Shown here in pieces: positions 1-12,675 of a stretch of DNA of 64,000 bases (its first letter is position 1; each line of letters starts with the position of its first letter). Source of the stretch: Helichrysum umbraculigerum (taxonomy: Eukaryota; Streptophyta; Magnoliopsida; Asterales; Asteraceae). The notes under the pieces are model-generated. The model was not told the origin of the DNA, made no database searches, and worked only from the letters and a program-made list of their open reading frames with translations. Location: contig CATIUR010000005.1 of NCBI GenBank assembly GCA_949592205.1, positions 134,933,277 to 134,997,276 on the forward strand, written 5' to 3'. A program made the translations under genes and the position numbers.

Positions 1-1552
1 AATTTGCATGATTTTTGATTCTCCCATCTCGCTTTTACCTATGACATCATATAATAAGGTTAGAATGTGTTTATCATAGGGTAAATGGGGGTGGAAGAAT
101 TGGTCGTTGTTTATTCGCTCTGTTTTGCTTGTTATTCGGATGTTTTTATTGATTTTTGTAGCAACGTCTATATTTGGAGCACTTTAGTGAATTTTAGTAA
201 ATAATGATTGTTTTGGAATGTTTTCACTAAAGATGTGCTCAAAAAGTGCGGAATATCATACTTAAAAAAACATGACTATTTGCGTCACATCAATACTCAA
301 GTGTTGCCTTTAGCGACACTCGCCCTAGTGTGACCACTTAACAGAAAATCATACTTAGCGGCACTGACCTTAGTGTCGCCATCAATTTCGAGTGTCGCTA
401 CTAGTGTCGCCATTTACTGCCTGATTGAAAATACTTAATTTCACCAAAGTATCGGTTTCGCATAACAACAACTAAACCATATACGACACTACTTGAACAT
501 GCAATACATATACTTTTATAAGTATACAATGAAACGAAACATAATAATAATATCTTTGAGAATTATTATTACAAACTTTCACCAACGGACCGCACACGAT
601 TTTGAAACAAATGCTAAACACTTGGACATAACTAGTTGAGTAGACAACTAGCATGAATGATCTTTTGAGACATTCACTTACACATAACCTTATACGTTTA
701 GGGCGCTAAAATGTTACATTTCGGACACACATTTATTGCTATAAACGCTTGCTTTCAAGACTCAGGTGAGTCTCATAGCCCCGTTTTTACTGTTTTTACT
801 TTGGGGTGAGATTATTACGCAATGTTTTATATGAACACAAGTAATTGGAAACATCTTTACATACTGCATGGGTGATACTATAATCCACCAAAAGTCCTTA
901 TCATATCACGGTTCGTTAATTGCGTTAGCGCGAGTATTAGTGAATGGATCCATTTGGGGACTGACACCCCTCGTTCGGGTTGGTAGCGCCAACTTGACTA
1001 TAAGTCAAACGGACGCATTAGTATTTGTCTTATAAGTGTTATGGATTAGACACTTCCGGGAGGCATCAAACTGGTTAGGCTTCGAACTGTGAGCTCATGG
1101 CAATCGGAAGTAATTATTACTTAATTTTTGCTTGGTTGCAAAACATCGGAAATCTAGTGTTTCATAACTATGATTTAACTGCTAAACCTATGAACTCACC
1201 AACATTTGTGTTGACCATTTTAACGTGTAATCTCCGGTACACAACAGCAGTAGGATTCCTCCAGGGAACCACACACTAGAGTCGCATGGTTTTATCAACT
1301 GCATTTTAAGGAGATTTTCTCACATTACTTTTTGTATACAGTTATGTAATAGAATCTCCCGTCATAGACGTGGAATCTAGGGACTATATTTTTGGATTGT
1401 AAACATTACATTTCAAACATTTTATATATGGAATGTATTTATTTTTCAAACGACTCATGTAGAGGTTGTTCGTTGTACCTTGGTGTGATGATATTTGATT
1501 AGTCGCGCCCCGACCCGATTCATTTCCGCTGCACATTTTTGGGGGTGCGACA
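1..1552 (+). mobile_element. Ty3/Gypsy LTR, 5' end beyond the window
   Basis: The segment ends in GGGGGTGCGACA at 1541-1552 and is followed three bases later by a tRNA-Met-type primer binding site, so its right border is the end of a 5' LTR on the + strand. The left end of the LTR is not seen; the element may begin before base 1. At 300-415 there is a cluster of short alternating motifs around AGTGTCGC/GCGACACT, a feature that also occurs in different sequence form in the other Gypsy LTRs of this window. The leader after the PBS (GGTTATAGCGAACTAG) matches the leader of the minus-strand element at 23318-26890, so the two are related families. Confidence 0.7.
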
Positions 1553-1555
1553 TAT

Positions 1556-1568
1556 TGGTATCAAAGCC
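1556..1568 (+). other. LTR-retrotransposon primer binding site (tRNA-iMet type)
   Basis: TGGTATCAAAGCC differs by one base from TGGTATCAGAGCC, the usual complement of the 3' end of plant initiator tRNA-Met. It lies three bases after the LTR end. Confidence 0.75.
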
Positions 1569-1879
1569 TAAGGTTATAGCGAACTAGGTTACATTAGTGG
1601 GCCTAGACTATGACCGATAGGCTAGTATTCCTTATTAGGTATGACTTGTTCAGGAATTGCATCATCCGAACTTAATTTAACATAGCCTGATCAACTATGT
1701 ACAATTAAAGGAGGATCGATGCAAGGTTTGAAACGGTTATGTTGAACGGGAATGCCTTAGTAGACTTTGACTACGATAGACATGGGACCGAACTTATACG
1801 TGCTATACTTGCTAGACTATTATATGTTATATATGTATAATATATATAGGCTTTACTTACTATTACTTGTGCCACAGAA

Positions 1880-2107
1880 ATGGCAGATCATTCCATCATA
1901 GCACCAACCGACTCAGTGAACGAAACTCAACTCTCACCTACTACTGAGGGATTACCCAGACAAACTACACGTGCTTCACCCTCTTCTTCCCGCACTCGTC
2001 GGAGCCATTTGGAACCACGTGTGGCTAGGCGAACTGTTAGCTCACCTCGAGCTAACCCATACCCCTCTCCTATTACCATTGGTAGCACCTCTGCTATTAA
2101 TACATGT
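1880..2107 (+). pseudogene. Gypsy gag N-terminal fragment
   Basis: An open frame starts with MADHSIIAPTDS and is rich in Ser, Thr, Arg and Pro. It begins about 310 bases after the PBS, where gag of a Ty3/Gypsy element is expected. Similarity to retroelement sequence stops near 2105, and the sequence changes abruptly to AT-rich repeats. No capsid core, zinc knuckle or pol follows, so the element is truncated here. The identification rests mainly on position after LTR, PBS and leader; the protein alone is not diagnostic. Confidence 0.55.
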
Positions 2108-2141
2108 TGTCATAATTTTCTCAAAAGAAATAAAAAATGTA

Positions 2142-2950
2142 GATAACGATCAAACAAAAATGACAATTAGCGTTAAATAAAGAACATTGAACTCTTTTTT
2201 TTAATGTTATATCGAGTTAAGTGATTAAACGACAATACATTGATTAATCGGGTGTTTGAAAACTTATTTAAGGTAAAATATATGCAATTTACAAAACGTG
2301 CAATTTAAAAATGTAAAAATAAAATAAACAATATTTTTAAATTTATAATTTTTATTTTTGAAGGGTAGAGTAAAACACCCAAAATTTTACCTATTATGAT
2401 TTTTATGATTATGTCTAAGATGAGTGTTATATCAAAATTATATAACTTAATGAAAAAAAGTATATTTTGTTTACTATTCATTCAATAGTGACTTTACCAA
2501 GCACTCCTAGTAAATATAGTATCTTCGTCAATTAATTAAAAGACATCTCAATAATTAGTCGGATTTTTGAAAGTTTATGTAAAATATAATATATGCAATT
2601 TACAAAATATACAATTTAAAAAATATGGATAAATAATAATCAATAATTTTGAAAGTTGTGACTTTGTAACTCATTTACACTAATCTAATAGTATAACTTT
2701 AGATTAACCGATTTGCCGTAGTATTAAAATAATTGTAAATGATGATCAAACGAAATGATACATAGCGCTAAACAAAACACATTTATACTTTTTTTTCCCT
2801 TCATATCGAGTTAAGTGATTAATTAAAAGACAAAACATTGATCAATAGGGTGTTTTGAACGTTTATTTAGGTAAAATATACGCAATTTACAAAACGTACA
2901 ATATATAATTGTAGATAAAATATGGTAATCTATAATTTATTTTTTGAATG
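2142..2950 (+). repeat. Diverged tandem copies of a dispersed ~200-bp AT-rich repeat
   Basis: Three related blocks occur at about 2142-2340, 2510-2640 (partial) and 2738-2945. Each runs through the motifs ATCAAACRAAAATGA, ATATCGAGTTAAGTGATTAA, GGGTGTTT and ATGCAATTTACAAAA in the same order. A fourth copy in the opposite orientation lies at about 49150-49350. No coding potential is visible. The nature of the parent element is unknown. Confidence 0.7.
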
Positions 2951-3090
2951 GAAAAATAAAATACGAATTTTATTAGCCTAATGATATTTATAGTTAATTC
3001 ATAATTGTATAACTTTGCCACACATAAAAAGAGAAAAAAGGAATAATATAAAATAAATAAATTCACTATTCATATAATAGTGACTTCTTA

Positions 3091-6000
3091 TCCTTATATT
3101 AAATAAAAGAGGTCAATTAGAAGAGATCTTACCCTTCCATTGGCTCCTTTAATGTTGATCCAATGATTAAATGCTTAAATGTATTCCTAAACATAATCAT
3201 TTAATTGCTGATCAATCCTTTTATTAAATTAAAAATAACACTTATAATCCCTAAAAAAAATGATCATTTTACTACCTCCATGTTTACTATGACTATCATT
3301 TCTCCCCTTATAATTACATTATTCCCCTTCATAAATTAATGAATTTAAAAATATGGAATTGTGTCTTGCAAGTTAACAGTTATTCACCTCATAATCTATA
3401 TTAAGTAAAGTAATAATTTAGATTTTTATAATTTTATTACAAACCATCGATACTGGCCAATCAATCGTTTATGTTGACATTCAATACAATTTTGTTATAT
3501 ACATGTAATTAACTAAATTAAAAATATATAATAAAACAAAATAAAATTTGTATAGAATTTAATAATATTAGTACCATCTAATCTAATATATATAATAATA
3601 AAATAATCTTTATATGCTACTACCACTACTACTATTGACTTATTCAGTATGAGTATTTTGGTAATAAAATAATAAAGGTATTTTTTTATTACACGGCTTT
3701 TTTATTAACTTATCTCAAATATCACATCACATTTTTACTGAAAGATGAGATAACATAGATTATAGATAGATATAGATTAGCTTAATGTTATTATTTTTCA
3801 GAATTAATTATATATATATTTATTATATTCAATAAATCAATATAATTATTTAATGTAATTTCGAGTTTTGACAAATGCATCATCATTTGTTATACGGCAC
3901 GAACATTTTAATAAAGGGGTTTTTAATATCCAAATATTCATATTCATATCTTCATATCCCAAAATAACAAAATACTCTAATTTTTTGGATCTAAAACAAG
4001 TTACCCACTCTTCCGCACACGTCTTTCCGTGATCAATATCAAAATCTTTCCCGAAAATACATGGTGAAAAGGATTACCAAATCTAAATTAGTATTTATTA
4101 TTCCCAAAGTATACGTGATTTATCTGCAGCCAATATTTGATCGTATCAATTAATAACTACAAAACCAGTAGAGGCATAACAAAGACTATGCGATTTGTGT
4201 AATTTCTCAAAAATGTTGATTATTTTATGAAATCGTTCACGCATTCAACACAACCCTAAGGTAAACATTTCCTCTCAAAAAATCGATGAATTTCAGTCCA
4301 TAATATACTTTTATCTTCGTCATAGAATTTCAAACGTTCTGGTCGAGAATTGCATTTGTGTTTGATATAATTTATATTTGGAAAGATTAATCATATGGTT
4401 TGGTTAGGTTTTATGTTAATCACACTTTGGTGAGTAAATTGTTATAAGATGCATGTCCATTTTTTGAAGAATATTACGTAGATTTCTCATGTGGAATTGT
4501 CCACATATTCACAAAACCAAGTGATGCAGCAGCCAAGGTTTCTTGCTCCTTATATTTCAACCAGTGTTACAAGACGAAGACCTGTAGCAGGCATGTAGAG
4601 TCCAAATTTAAGTGTTACTTGATTTTTGTCTCACCAATAAAACAAATTCATTCCACTATCAGTTTTGTTCAAAATTGTTTTATGTTTTGTAGGCTATCAT
4701 CAAGGTTAGTAAGAGGGCATCTGGTTCCATGTATTACTATAGGCAGCCACTTGCGAGACAATTTCTCTAAGCAAAAGTTTTCCATTTTCAAAAATGTGTA
4801 CTCTTGAAATGGTACAACAATATGTCAGTCCTGCTTACTTTGATAAGTTGGTGACATGTTTTAATTTTGTTAGATAATATTGAAGAGGTAAGATTTGTTA
4901 TAGTTATCTGTTTAGCATGAAAGTCATGTTTGTTTCATGAAAAGCCTAATGATGAAAATTAGCTTCTTCTTCTTCTTTTTGTGTGTGTGTGTTCTCCTAT
5001 CCAATTGTATTTAAACTATATTTATGCCAACTTAATGATTTATTACTGATCTATTACTTCTCCATGTGTTGATTATAATACGTTTATGTTCAACGAATTT
5101 CTTACTGTCTATGACAGTATAACCTTTTGTCGCTATTTTGTATTTTCTATTTACATATTGATGATATAATTTATTTATTTACGAGGCATATGCATATAGT
5201 GTGGAGCACGATTTGGTTTTTATATGAGATATGTCAGCATGTATGTTATGAACATTAACGTTTGTGTAGCCATTTTCTATTTATACTAACCTATGGTGTG
5301 CAGAGTTCAAATACGGTAATGAAAAAAAGAGGCAGCTAATCATTCGTTGAATGCTTATCAAGTAAGTAGATGTTTAATTCTGTATATTTGTGAATGGGTG
5401 ATGTACTCAAGTAAGCTACAAACATTGATGTCAGTCATAAGCGAGTATCAGTCAATTTGTCTTTCATCTGACTAAATTCATGTGTTTCCTATTTCTATTT
5501 TGTACTTTTTGTAGCATGGTGGGGATATAAATTCCAACGATCATACGGGCTAAAAATTGCTACACTTGATTGCTGTCCAAGCAGATATAAACGTTGTTGA
5601 ATCAACGGTCATGTCAATTCTTTAACATTTTGAAGGTATTAATTTATCTAATTTCAATGACTTAATTTAAATGTAGTGGGTTCTTGATCCAGTTTTGTTA
5701 TGACTAATCTTGAAAATTAACCAAGTCTTATCTTGATTTTCTAATTTTGATTAACAGCAGCAGTCATGAAACTTCACTATTTGATGGTCATAAGGTTGCT
5801 AATCACTTGAGAGATTCCAAGTGTAATTGTTGAACTGGTATGATAGCCTTACTGTTCTTCTTCCTTTGATATTTTTGCCACTCTAAAAACGGGTTGGCTT
5901 CTTACTTTTATAGGTAGAACAATAAATTGTAATGATATTTCACTAACTTAGCACCATGAATGTAGGTTTGTAACCTGAATCGTGAAAGTCTTCATCTAGC

Positions 6001-7055
6001 AGCTAAGATAATTGAGGATGGCACTTCACACCTGGTATCCGTCGGGGTTGTTTGTGCAAATTGTTTCATTTAACTACCCATTCTAATAGGTTAGAAAAAA
6101 ACGTTTTATTGTACATGTAAGGTTGCATTTGATTGAAAGAGCTTTTGTTTAAGATATTTTTACTATTATAATAACAATCTAATTTTTTGAAGACACAACG
6201 ATATCGTAGGTTCTCACCTGTTGTCTTACTTTTGTGAAGACAACGATACACCCTTTTTAGCTTATTTGTTCACCCATTTTACCTGTTAGATATGACGACC
6301 CACTGCGCAAGTAGATGGGTTGATATTAGCACCTCTAATTCATTGTAGTTAATCTAATCTAATTCTCTATATTTAGTGCATTCCATCTGTGTGTAGGAGC
6401 GATTACTACCTACTGTTTGTGTGGAATTTTTGGCTGAATAAAGTTCTATTTATTACTATAGTTCGTTAGATTATACCATATAAAGTTGCTTCCGAATACT
6501 ACCATTGCCTTCTTTTTATTGTTATAATTCATCCTTTGATCTCTACCAAAAGCTAACCTTGTGAGAGCCTTTCATAGCTTAGAGGAATTGTTGATCATGA
6601 TTATGATGCTTTGTAGTGCTTGAATAACATTTATATACTAATCTAAATCCAAGTATAAGTCTGTATATGGTTACTACAAGTTATGATCAATTAGAAGTTA
6701 TATGTTTTCGATTCAGTTTGGTGGGTGATGGAACTTGCAGATGGAAGAAATCAAAATACAAAGATGATCGAAAGCGCAAGTATTCTTAGTTATGAAGAGG
6801 GTAGTGGTGGAACTCTTACTAAAATATTGTTTCAGATATATCCTGCAACAATAATTTACTAACGCGTATAGTTTGCATAAAATAGTTTGATTTTTTATTT
6901 TGTACATAAAATAATACTAACGACCGTACAAAACGTAGAAGTACAAAGGGTTTTTTTTAACTTGATTGTATTGTATTATTATAAAAAAAAATCAATTACA
7001 GTAATTTGTTACTTTTTAGTGGACGAACCCGTGTTGTCACGGGTCAATAAACTAG
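3091..7055 (+). mobile_element. Candidate non-autonomous Helitron
   Basis: The right end has the Helitron 3' signature. A 7-bp hairpin (ACCCGTG at 7027-7033, loop TTGT, CACGGGT at 7038-7044) is followed seven bases later by CTAG (7052-7055) and a host T. The proposed left end is A|TCCTTATATTAAATAAAAGA at 3091, followed by a segment (CCATTGGCTCC..GATCCAATGATTAAATGC) of the kind seen at plant Helitron 5' ends. No Rep/helicase ORF is present. The interior (4000-6900) contains short gene-like stretches with splice-site-like borders, for example one reading LNRESLHLAAKIIEDG near 5975-6030, which may be captured exon pieces. The 3' end is better supported than the 5' end. Confidence 0.55.
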
Positions 7056-7279
7056 TTCTTATTTACCTCCTCGTAAAATACATGAGTTTCTAATTTCTAA
7101 AATTTGCCCAAATAAAAAATAAGTAACAATCTTTTTTTAGTTTTTTGGAATGTTTTTGTTTTGACAGCAGTTCCGATTTGTCATTTGTATATCAAATTCC
7201 GCCCTTTTGAATTTAAAACCCTAAACTCCTAAAGCCCTAAATTCATATTCATACAACTGGATACTGAAAATCTCATTCA

Positions 7280-10200
7280 ATGGACATCGACGAATCGGGA
7301 TGGATACTCGAATTCCTCCTTCGACAAAATTCGCTCGACGATAAAACCCTACACGATCTTATTCGCGTTCTTCCACTTCCAAACAACAATCCCAAACTTA
7401 AAAAAGCCTTAATCCTTCGAAATATCAATCACGATATTCAAACCCAAAACATCACCGAACGCACAATTGAGTTTCTTGAACAAATCGAACAATTAGATAT
7501 CTGTGAAGGAAACACTCAAGTCTCCGTATCGATGAAATCAGCTTACTATGCTGTAGCTCTGCATTGTACTGCTAAATGTATCGAAATTGAAAACATCAGT
7601 GGTGATAAGAAAGTGAAGTTTGGTAGTGAGTTGAAGAGGATTTGGAGTTGTAGGATTCGTGAAATGTTGCGGTCTGATGAGTCGGGTTTGGTTAAAGAGG
7701 AGCTGTTGAAATGGGTGGATGATCTTGAGAATGGGGTGTTGGATGTAAGTGTTTGTGAAAAGGTTTTGGAAATGTGTAAGGAATTGGATGTGTTTGAAGT
7801 TGTTCTACGGTATGTAAATGAGGCGAAAGAAAAGATGGGGCCTTCGTTTCTTGAAATGGCCTGTGAGACGATTTTAAACGATGAGGGATTGAGTAAAGCT
7901 ATGGGTTTGGATGAAGGCGTGGAACTTAATAAGCAGAATAAAGATAGTGAACCCGCTAATAGCAAGAGTGATGGTAACTTGTTACTACTAGTATAATTTA
8001 CTGATCATGTTTCATTACGTTGCATATTCATGGTTTATGTGTGTTTGCCTATTGTTTCTTTGAAAGCTAGTTTACCCCAGTTGCAATTGTTTGTTAAACT
8101 TTTGATGTACGTTTTATTTTATTTTTATATATAAAATAAATAATGTAAAAGGAAATCTCTGGTATTGATTGTTAGTGACTATGAAAGATTATTGCTAGTC
8201 AGTTTATTATTTCTGTTGTGTATCTGTTGATATGCTAAGGCTAGATATGGCAATTGAGAGTTATTTACATAGGGTAGGAATGGGTTGATTTGGTTTGTCT
8301 TTTATCACAAGCGGGCCAAATTGGTCAACTTAACTAAGTTAGCATTTTAGCTACATGGGGAACGGGTCATATGGTAGTGTTTGTTAGTGACTATGAGGGA
8401 TTATAGTATTGCCAAGCTGATTGAGGTGCCTGTGCAAGTACATCATATTCTAGTTAGTTTATTATCTCTGTTTTGTGTATCAGCTGATATGCTAAACCTC
8501 AATGTTGCAATCTTGACTTATTAACTTATGAGTGGGTTAATTCGGTTTGTGTTTTTATCAGGCATGGGGCAAATTGATCTAATTAACATATTTAGCATTT
8601 TGGCTAAAGGGGGAATGGGTCATGTGGTTTAAACAGGTTGAAATTTTCTGAAAGTCTTTATTAGAAGCAAAGTTGCAACCAATCTTCTAAAACTTTTTTC
8701 ATTCAAAGATTTAGATTACAATCTAACTATTAGTTAATGCAATAATTTATTTGTAAAATGTAGATATGGTAGTGTTTTCAGGTCAACAAACCTGACACAG
8801 ACTGGTTTGACCCATGCTAGAAATGACTCGTTTCAACCCGAATCTGTGTTGACCCGTTACTTAACCCACCTGACCTGCCCCTCATGCCATATCTAGAATA
8901 ATCAAATCTGATCTTACACATTTGAGCCTCTTGTTCCCATTTCAATGTTGACTTGCCACTTTTTTGTATTAAATTTTTTAATTTTTCTTTCTTCCATGCT
9001 TTTTTAGAATTCAGCTAAAATCTTAATGTATCCTCTTCCCGATGTAAAAGCATCGCATTTGAAGATTAGTGCATTAATATTTTTTTCTCTCATGTAGAAC
9101 CTTCAAGTGCTCATGTGCTACCCAGACACAAGAAAATTGTCCCAAGGTGTACCAGGGGATCATCAGGACACAAAACTCGTAGAGGAGCTAAGATTGTTGA
9201 TCCCACGGAGATAATTGACAACAAATATGATTACATTCCTTCCCCTGAAGTAAATAAAATACAGGAGGACCTTGAGATTAGTTCTTTTAAATTGCATGAA
9301 GTGGTGAAAGACCCTCTTCCAGATGCAATAAATCTTGCTGAGTCTTTGAAAGGTAGCAGAAATGAAGAAAATATCGCTCATGACCTTGTTGTAGGTGATT
9401 CTACTATGGTCAATGATGAAGCTCCTAGATCCGCAGATGAGAGACAAGGTAAAGCTCTAGAAGCTGATGGAGATGATGGCTTATGTGGGGATCAAAACAA
9501 AAGGCATAAGCCCAGCTTAATGGAACGAAATAGCACTGCTCATACTGTTGAGGTAATATTTTCTTGCTTTTGTGCATTTCATGTGATGTATCTTTTTCAT
9601 GTTATATTGCTTTTCTTTATGCAATACTTGTTTTTGTGTTGAATCAATATTAGAGTTTAATACTTTTCTTTAAGCTCAGATTCAAACATGTATATTATAT
9701 GGGTAAATGACAAAAATCGGCAACGAACTGCCAAAATTTGTTCCAAGTATGCAACCTACCAATTTAATTGCTCAAGTATGCAACAAACCGGATAAATATG
9801 TGTTGGGATTTTGATAAAGCGCATTTTTACCTTTTGAAGTTTGGAATAGCTGACTAAGCTTACACATAAGCTGCCACATCGATTTTTTTGCCATGTCGAA
9901 CGAACATGTGGCATCCACATCATATATTTGATTTTTGATCTGAATAATCTTGATCGTTTTTCTATTTACTTGTAACTTTGTAATCAATTTCATATTTAAT
10001 AAAACACTTTTTTATCTTTATATTATCCTTTTTACAAATTTCTATTATCAACAACAACAACATCAACATCACACATAGATCTGGATTCCAAATTTCTTTT
10101 ATCATCAACATCAACACCACATCGATTTCTTTTATCCTATTTAATAAATCCATTTTTGATTTCTGATCAAACAAATACACCAACCTATCTATCATGGTAT

Positions 10201-12675
10201 CGGGTCGGATATCACCTGATCCATTTTCGGTTACAACTCGAAAAACAAATTCCCCTTTTATTTTAATCTGTAATAAAAACCTGTAACTCCCCAATATCAT
10301 CGATTCTCATCAGTTGCGCATATCATCAGTTTGTATCTCATCCACCATCGTCACGCGAGAACACAACAGAGAGAGAGATGACAACAATCCGAAGATTTTG
10401 CTACGATGATCTCCTACGATTCTCTTCTGTTAATCTCGATCATCTCACGGAAACTGCAAGTCCTTTTCACGACACCTCGCCGAAAAATTGAATCGGAGCC
10501 GGAGGGTACCGGATTAGGTTTAGAATTAAAGCGGATAACTCATAGAAGATTTTAGATTGTTGATCTTGATGTTGAGATTGTCTTGTCATCATGTCTTTAG
10601 TGTTGAATCGGAGCCGTCATCCCCATTCTTTAGATTTGTTTGTATGTATCGTCACCGTCGGAGTTTCGATTTACGGTGGTGCCCAAGATCTAGATCCGGT
10701 GGTTTCCACCACCAACTCCGCAGATACTAACGAGTAACGAGATATCATCAGATTAGATGGATGATGTACTCCGGCCATCTAGCTCCGTATTTGACAATCT
10801 GCTGCTATTAGTGGATGATGAAATTGTTATTTAGTTTTTTGTACGGATTTTCAAGTTTGTGTTTGGATCTTCATTTTGTTTGTATCAAGATTTGTTTATG
10901 TATGAAGAGATGGGATCATTGAATTGGAGGATATATCTGTTCATGTGTTGCATTTTTACCCAGATAATTAACCCAATATATTGCATTTTTAAAATTGAAA
11001 GCCACGTCACACTCACACTTATTTCCATGTCACATTTAATAAAAAAATAATAAAGGTATGAAATTTATGTTGACCGGTCAAACAGGTAACCGGTTACCAT
11101 ATTACTCACATAAGTACAGATTTATCCGGTTTGTTGCATACTTGAGCAATTAAATTGGTAGGTTGCATACTTGGAACAAATTTTGGCAGTTCGTTGCCGA
11201 TTTTTGTCATTTACCCATATTATATTTCTTGCTTTTGTTTCTGTTAGATTTCTTAGTTTTATTATTTCTTGGTTCTCCAAGATGAAGATGTGGAGCGTGC
11301 TGGTAATCTTACTTTGTTATGAACGCATGTTACCTTTTGTAAGAACTAAGATTTTTCAGTTAAAACACGTCATAGCGTTGGCGGTTGTTGCATATATGGC
11401 TAGAAAGGGTAAATTATTCAATTGCAATTTTGTTTTATGTCTCATCTCTGTTAAATAATAAAATTGCCTTTTGGTATATATAGGGCACTTGATTTACTGA
11501 TTTCTGTAATATAAGATTATCATGTGCCTGTTGAGGTGTTCTCTGCATGTGATTAAGTACTCATGCAGTCATGATTTTATAGATGAGGTTGTAGGCATTG
11601 GTATTATATATCACTTAACTAATGATTGTATAGTTTCCTTTAGTTTGTTGTTGAAGGCTCTATAGACAAACTACATAAAATTTTCAGTTTTACGGGTATG
11701 TGTTTTGATGATTCGTTTAGCTGTGGACATCATGAAATGATGATATAGTTATGTATGCGTGAAAACACCTGCTTCTGAAATGGATATAAATGTCAAAATG
11801 TTATAATCAATGAGACACTGATTATTCTGTCACAATTTTTTTAGTGGCTGTCATGTTCTAATCTATTCTCTCTCTTTTCCCCCCCTTTGAGTTCTGTATA
11901 AAGTATTTTTGTTAACCCATAATTAATGTCTTTTTTCAGTGGAGTGACTCCATTGATTCCACCGAGGAAGGGTCACCTACAAGACCTCGCTTGCCCAGTC
12001 CCAAAACGAGGGCAGTTTCCCCTTTAAATATTTACCAGATGGAAAAACTCACGAGGCAGAGAAAGAAAAAGAAATGGACCGTCATAGAAGAGGACACTCT
12101 ACGTACTGGCGTGCAAAAGTAGGTGATACTAATTTGTGATTCTTTTACTTCATTTTTACCATTTTAAAAATATTTAACTTATCATTTATGATTTGGCAAT
12201 TACATTGTTATTACAACAATAAAGTAAAGTTTTGACTATAACAATATATGAGTTGTTTATGCATTAAAAGTAGACTGGGTGACCTTTGACCTGTTTCAAA
12301 TATTTCCTTTTTTTGAGCTAAATATTTTTATCCGACCTGTTTGAGATAAGACACAAACCAAATGAACTCTTTCATAAATATACAGTGATAAATATTCACC
12401 TTTATTGTTAATAACATTAGAAGGTAGTGTATGAAGACAAATAGCTGTAAATATCTCATTAGTTTTATGCTCGTTGTTATAGGTATGGTAAAGGAAATTG
12501 GAAGCTGATTTTAAGTATGTATCGCGACATTTTTGAAGATAGAACTGAGGTAATTCGAACTCATCTTTCTTGAAATATCTATTCTATAGTAGTGTATTTT
12601 TATCTTGACATCAAATTGCCAAAATCAATGTTTCAGGTTGATTTGAAGGATAAATGGAGAAATTTGACACGCTAG
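7280..12675 (+). CDS. TRF-like telobox Myb protein (5 exons, 477 aa)
   Basis: Probable telomere-repeat-binding-factor-like nuclear protein. Exons: 7280-7973, 9098-9552, 11940-12118, 12483-12549, 12637-12675. All introns are GT..AG and phases join without a shift (1434 nt). The N-terminal part (MDIDESGWILEFLLRQ..) is helical and Leu-rich, as in plant TRFL proteins. The middle (about 232-415) is low-complexity and basic/acidic. The C-terminus carries one Myb repeat at about residues 428-477, with tryptophans at 429, 449 and 472, and ends with VDLKDKWRNLTR, the telobox motif that in this family contacts TTTAGGG DNA. The protein stops directly after the motif. ATG 7280 is the first ATG of the long frame and is preceded by an A/T-rich leader. 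The 2.4-kb second intron carries a complete MULE (9701-11216). An extra small exon around 11250-11400 cannot be ruled out. Telomere binding is inferred from the motif only. Confidence 0.85.
9701..11216. mobile_element. Non-autonomous Mutator-like element (MULE) in an intron
   Basis: It has perfect 97-bp terminal inverted repeats (9701-9797 and 11120-11216) starting GGGTAAATGACAAAAATCGG. It is flanked by an exact 9-bp target duplication ATATTATAT (9692-9700 and 11217-11225), diagnostic of Mutator superfamily insertion. The 1.5-kb interior has no transposase. It includes a more GC-rich part (about 10310-10830) with CTCCGGC/CACCGTCGG-type stretches that could be captured host DNA. It lies between exons 2 and 3 of the TRF-like gene. 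The perfect TIRs suggest a recent insertion. Confidence 0.93.

Noticed and set aside
7546..7965. 139-codon minus-strand frame
   Set aside because: It is the antisense shadow of exon 1 of the TRF-like gene.
11171..11458. 95-codon frame as an extra exon of the TRF-like gene
   Set aside because: The frame starts inside the MULE terminus, and tested splice borders do not keep the reading phase between exons 2 and 3.
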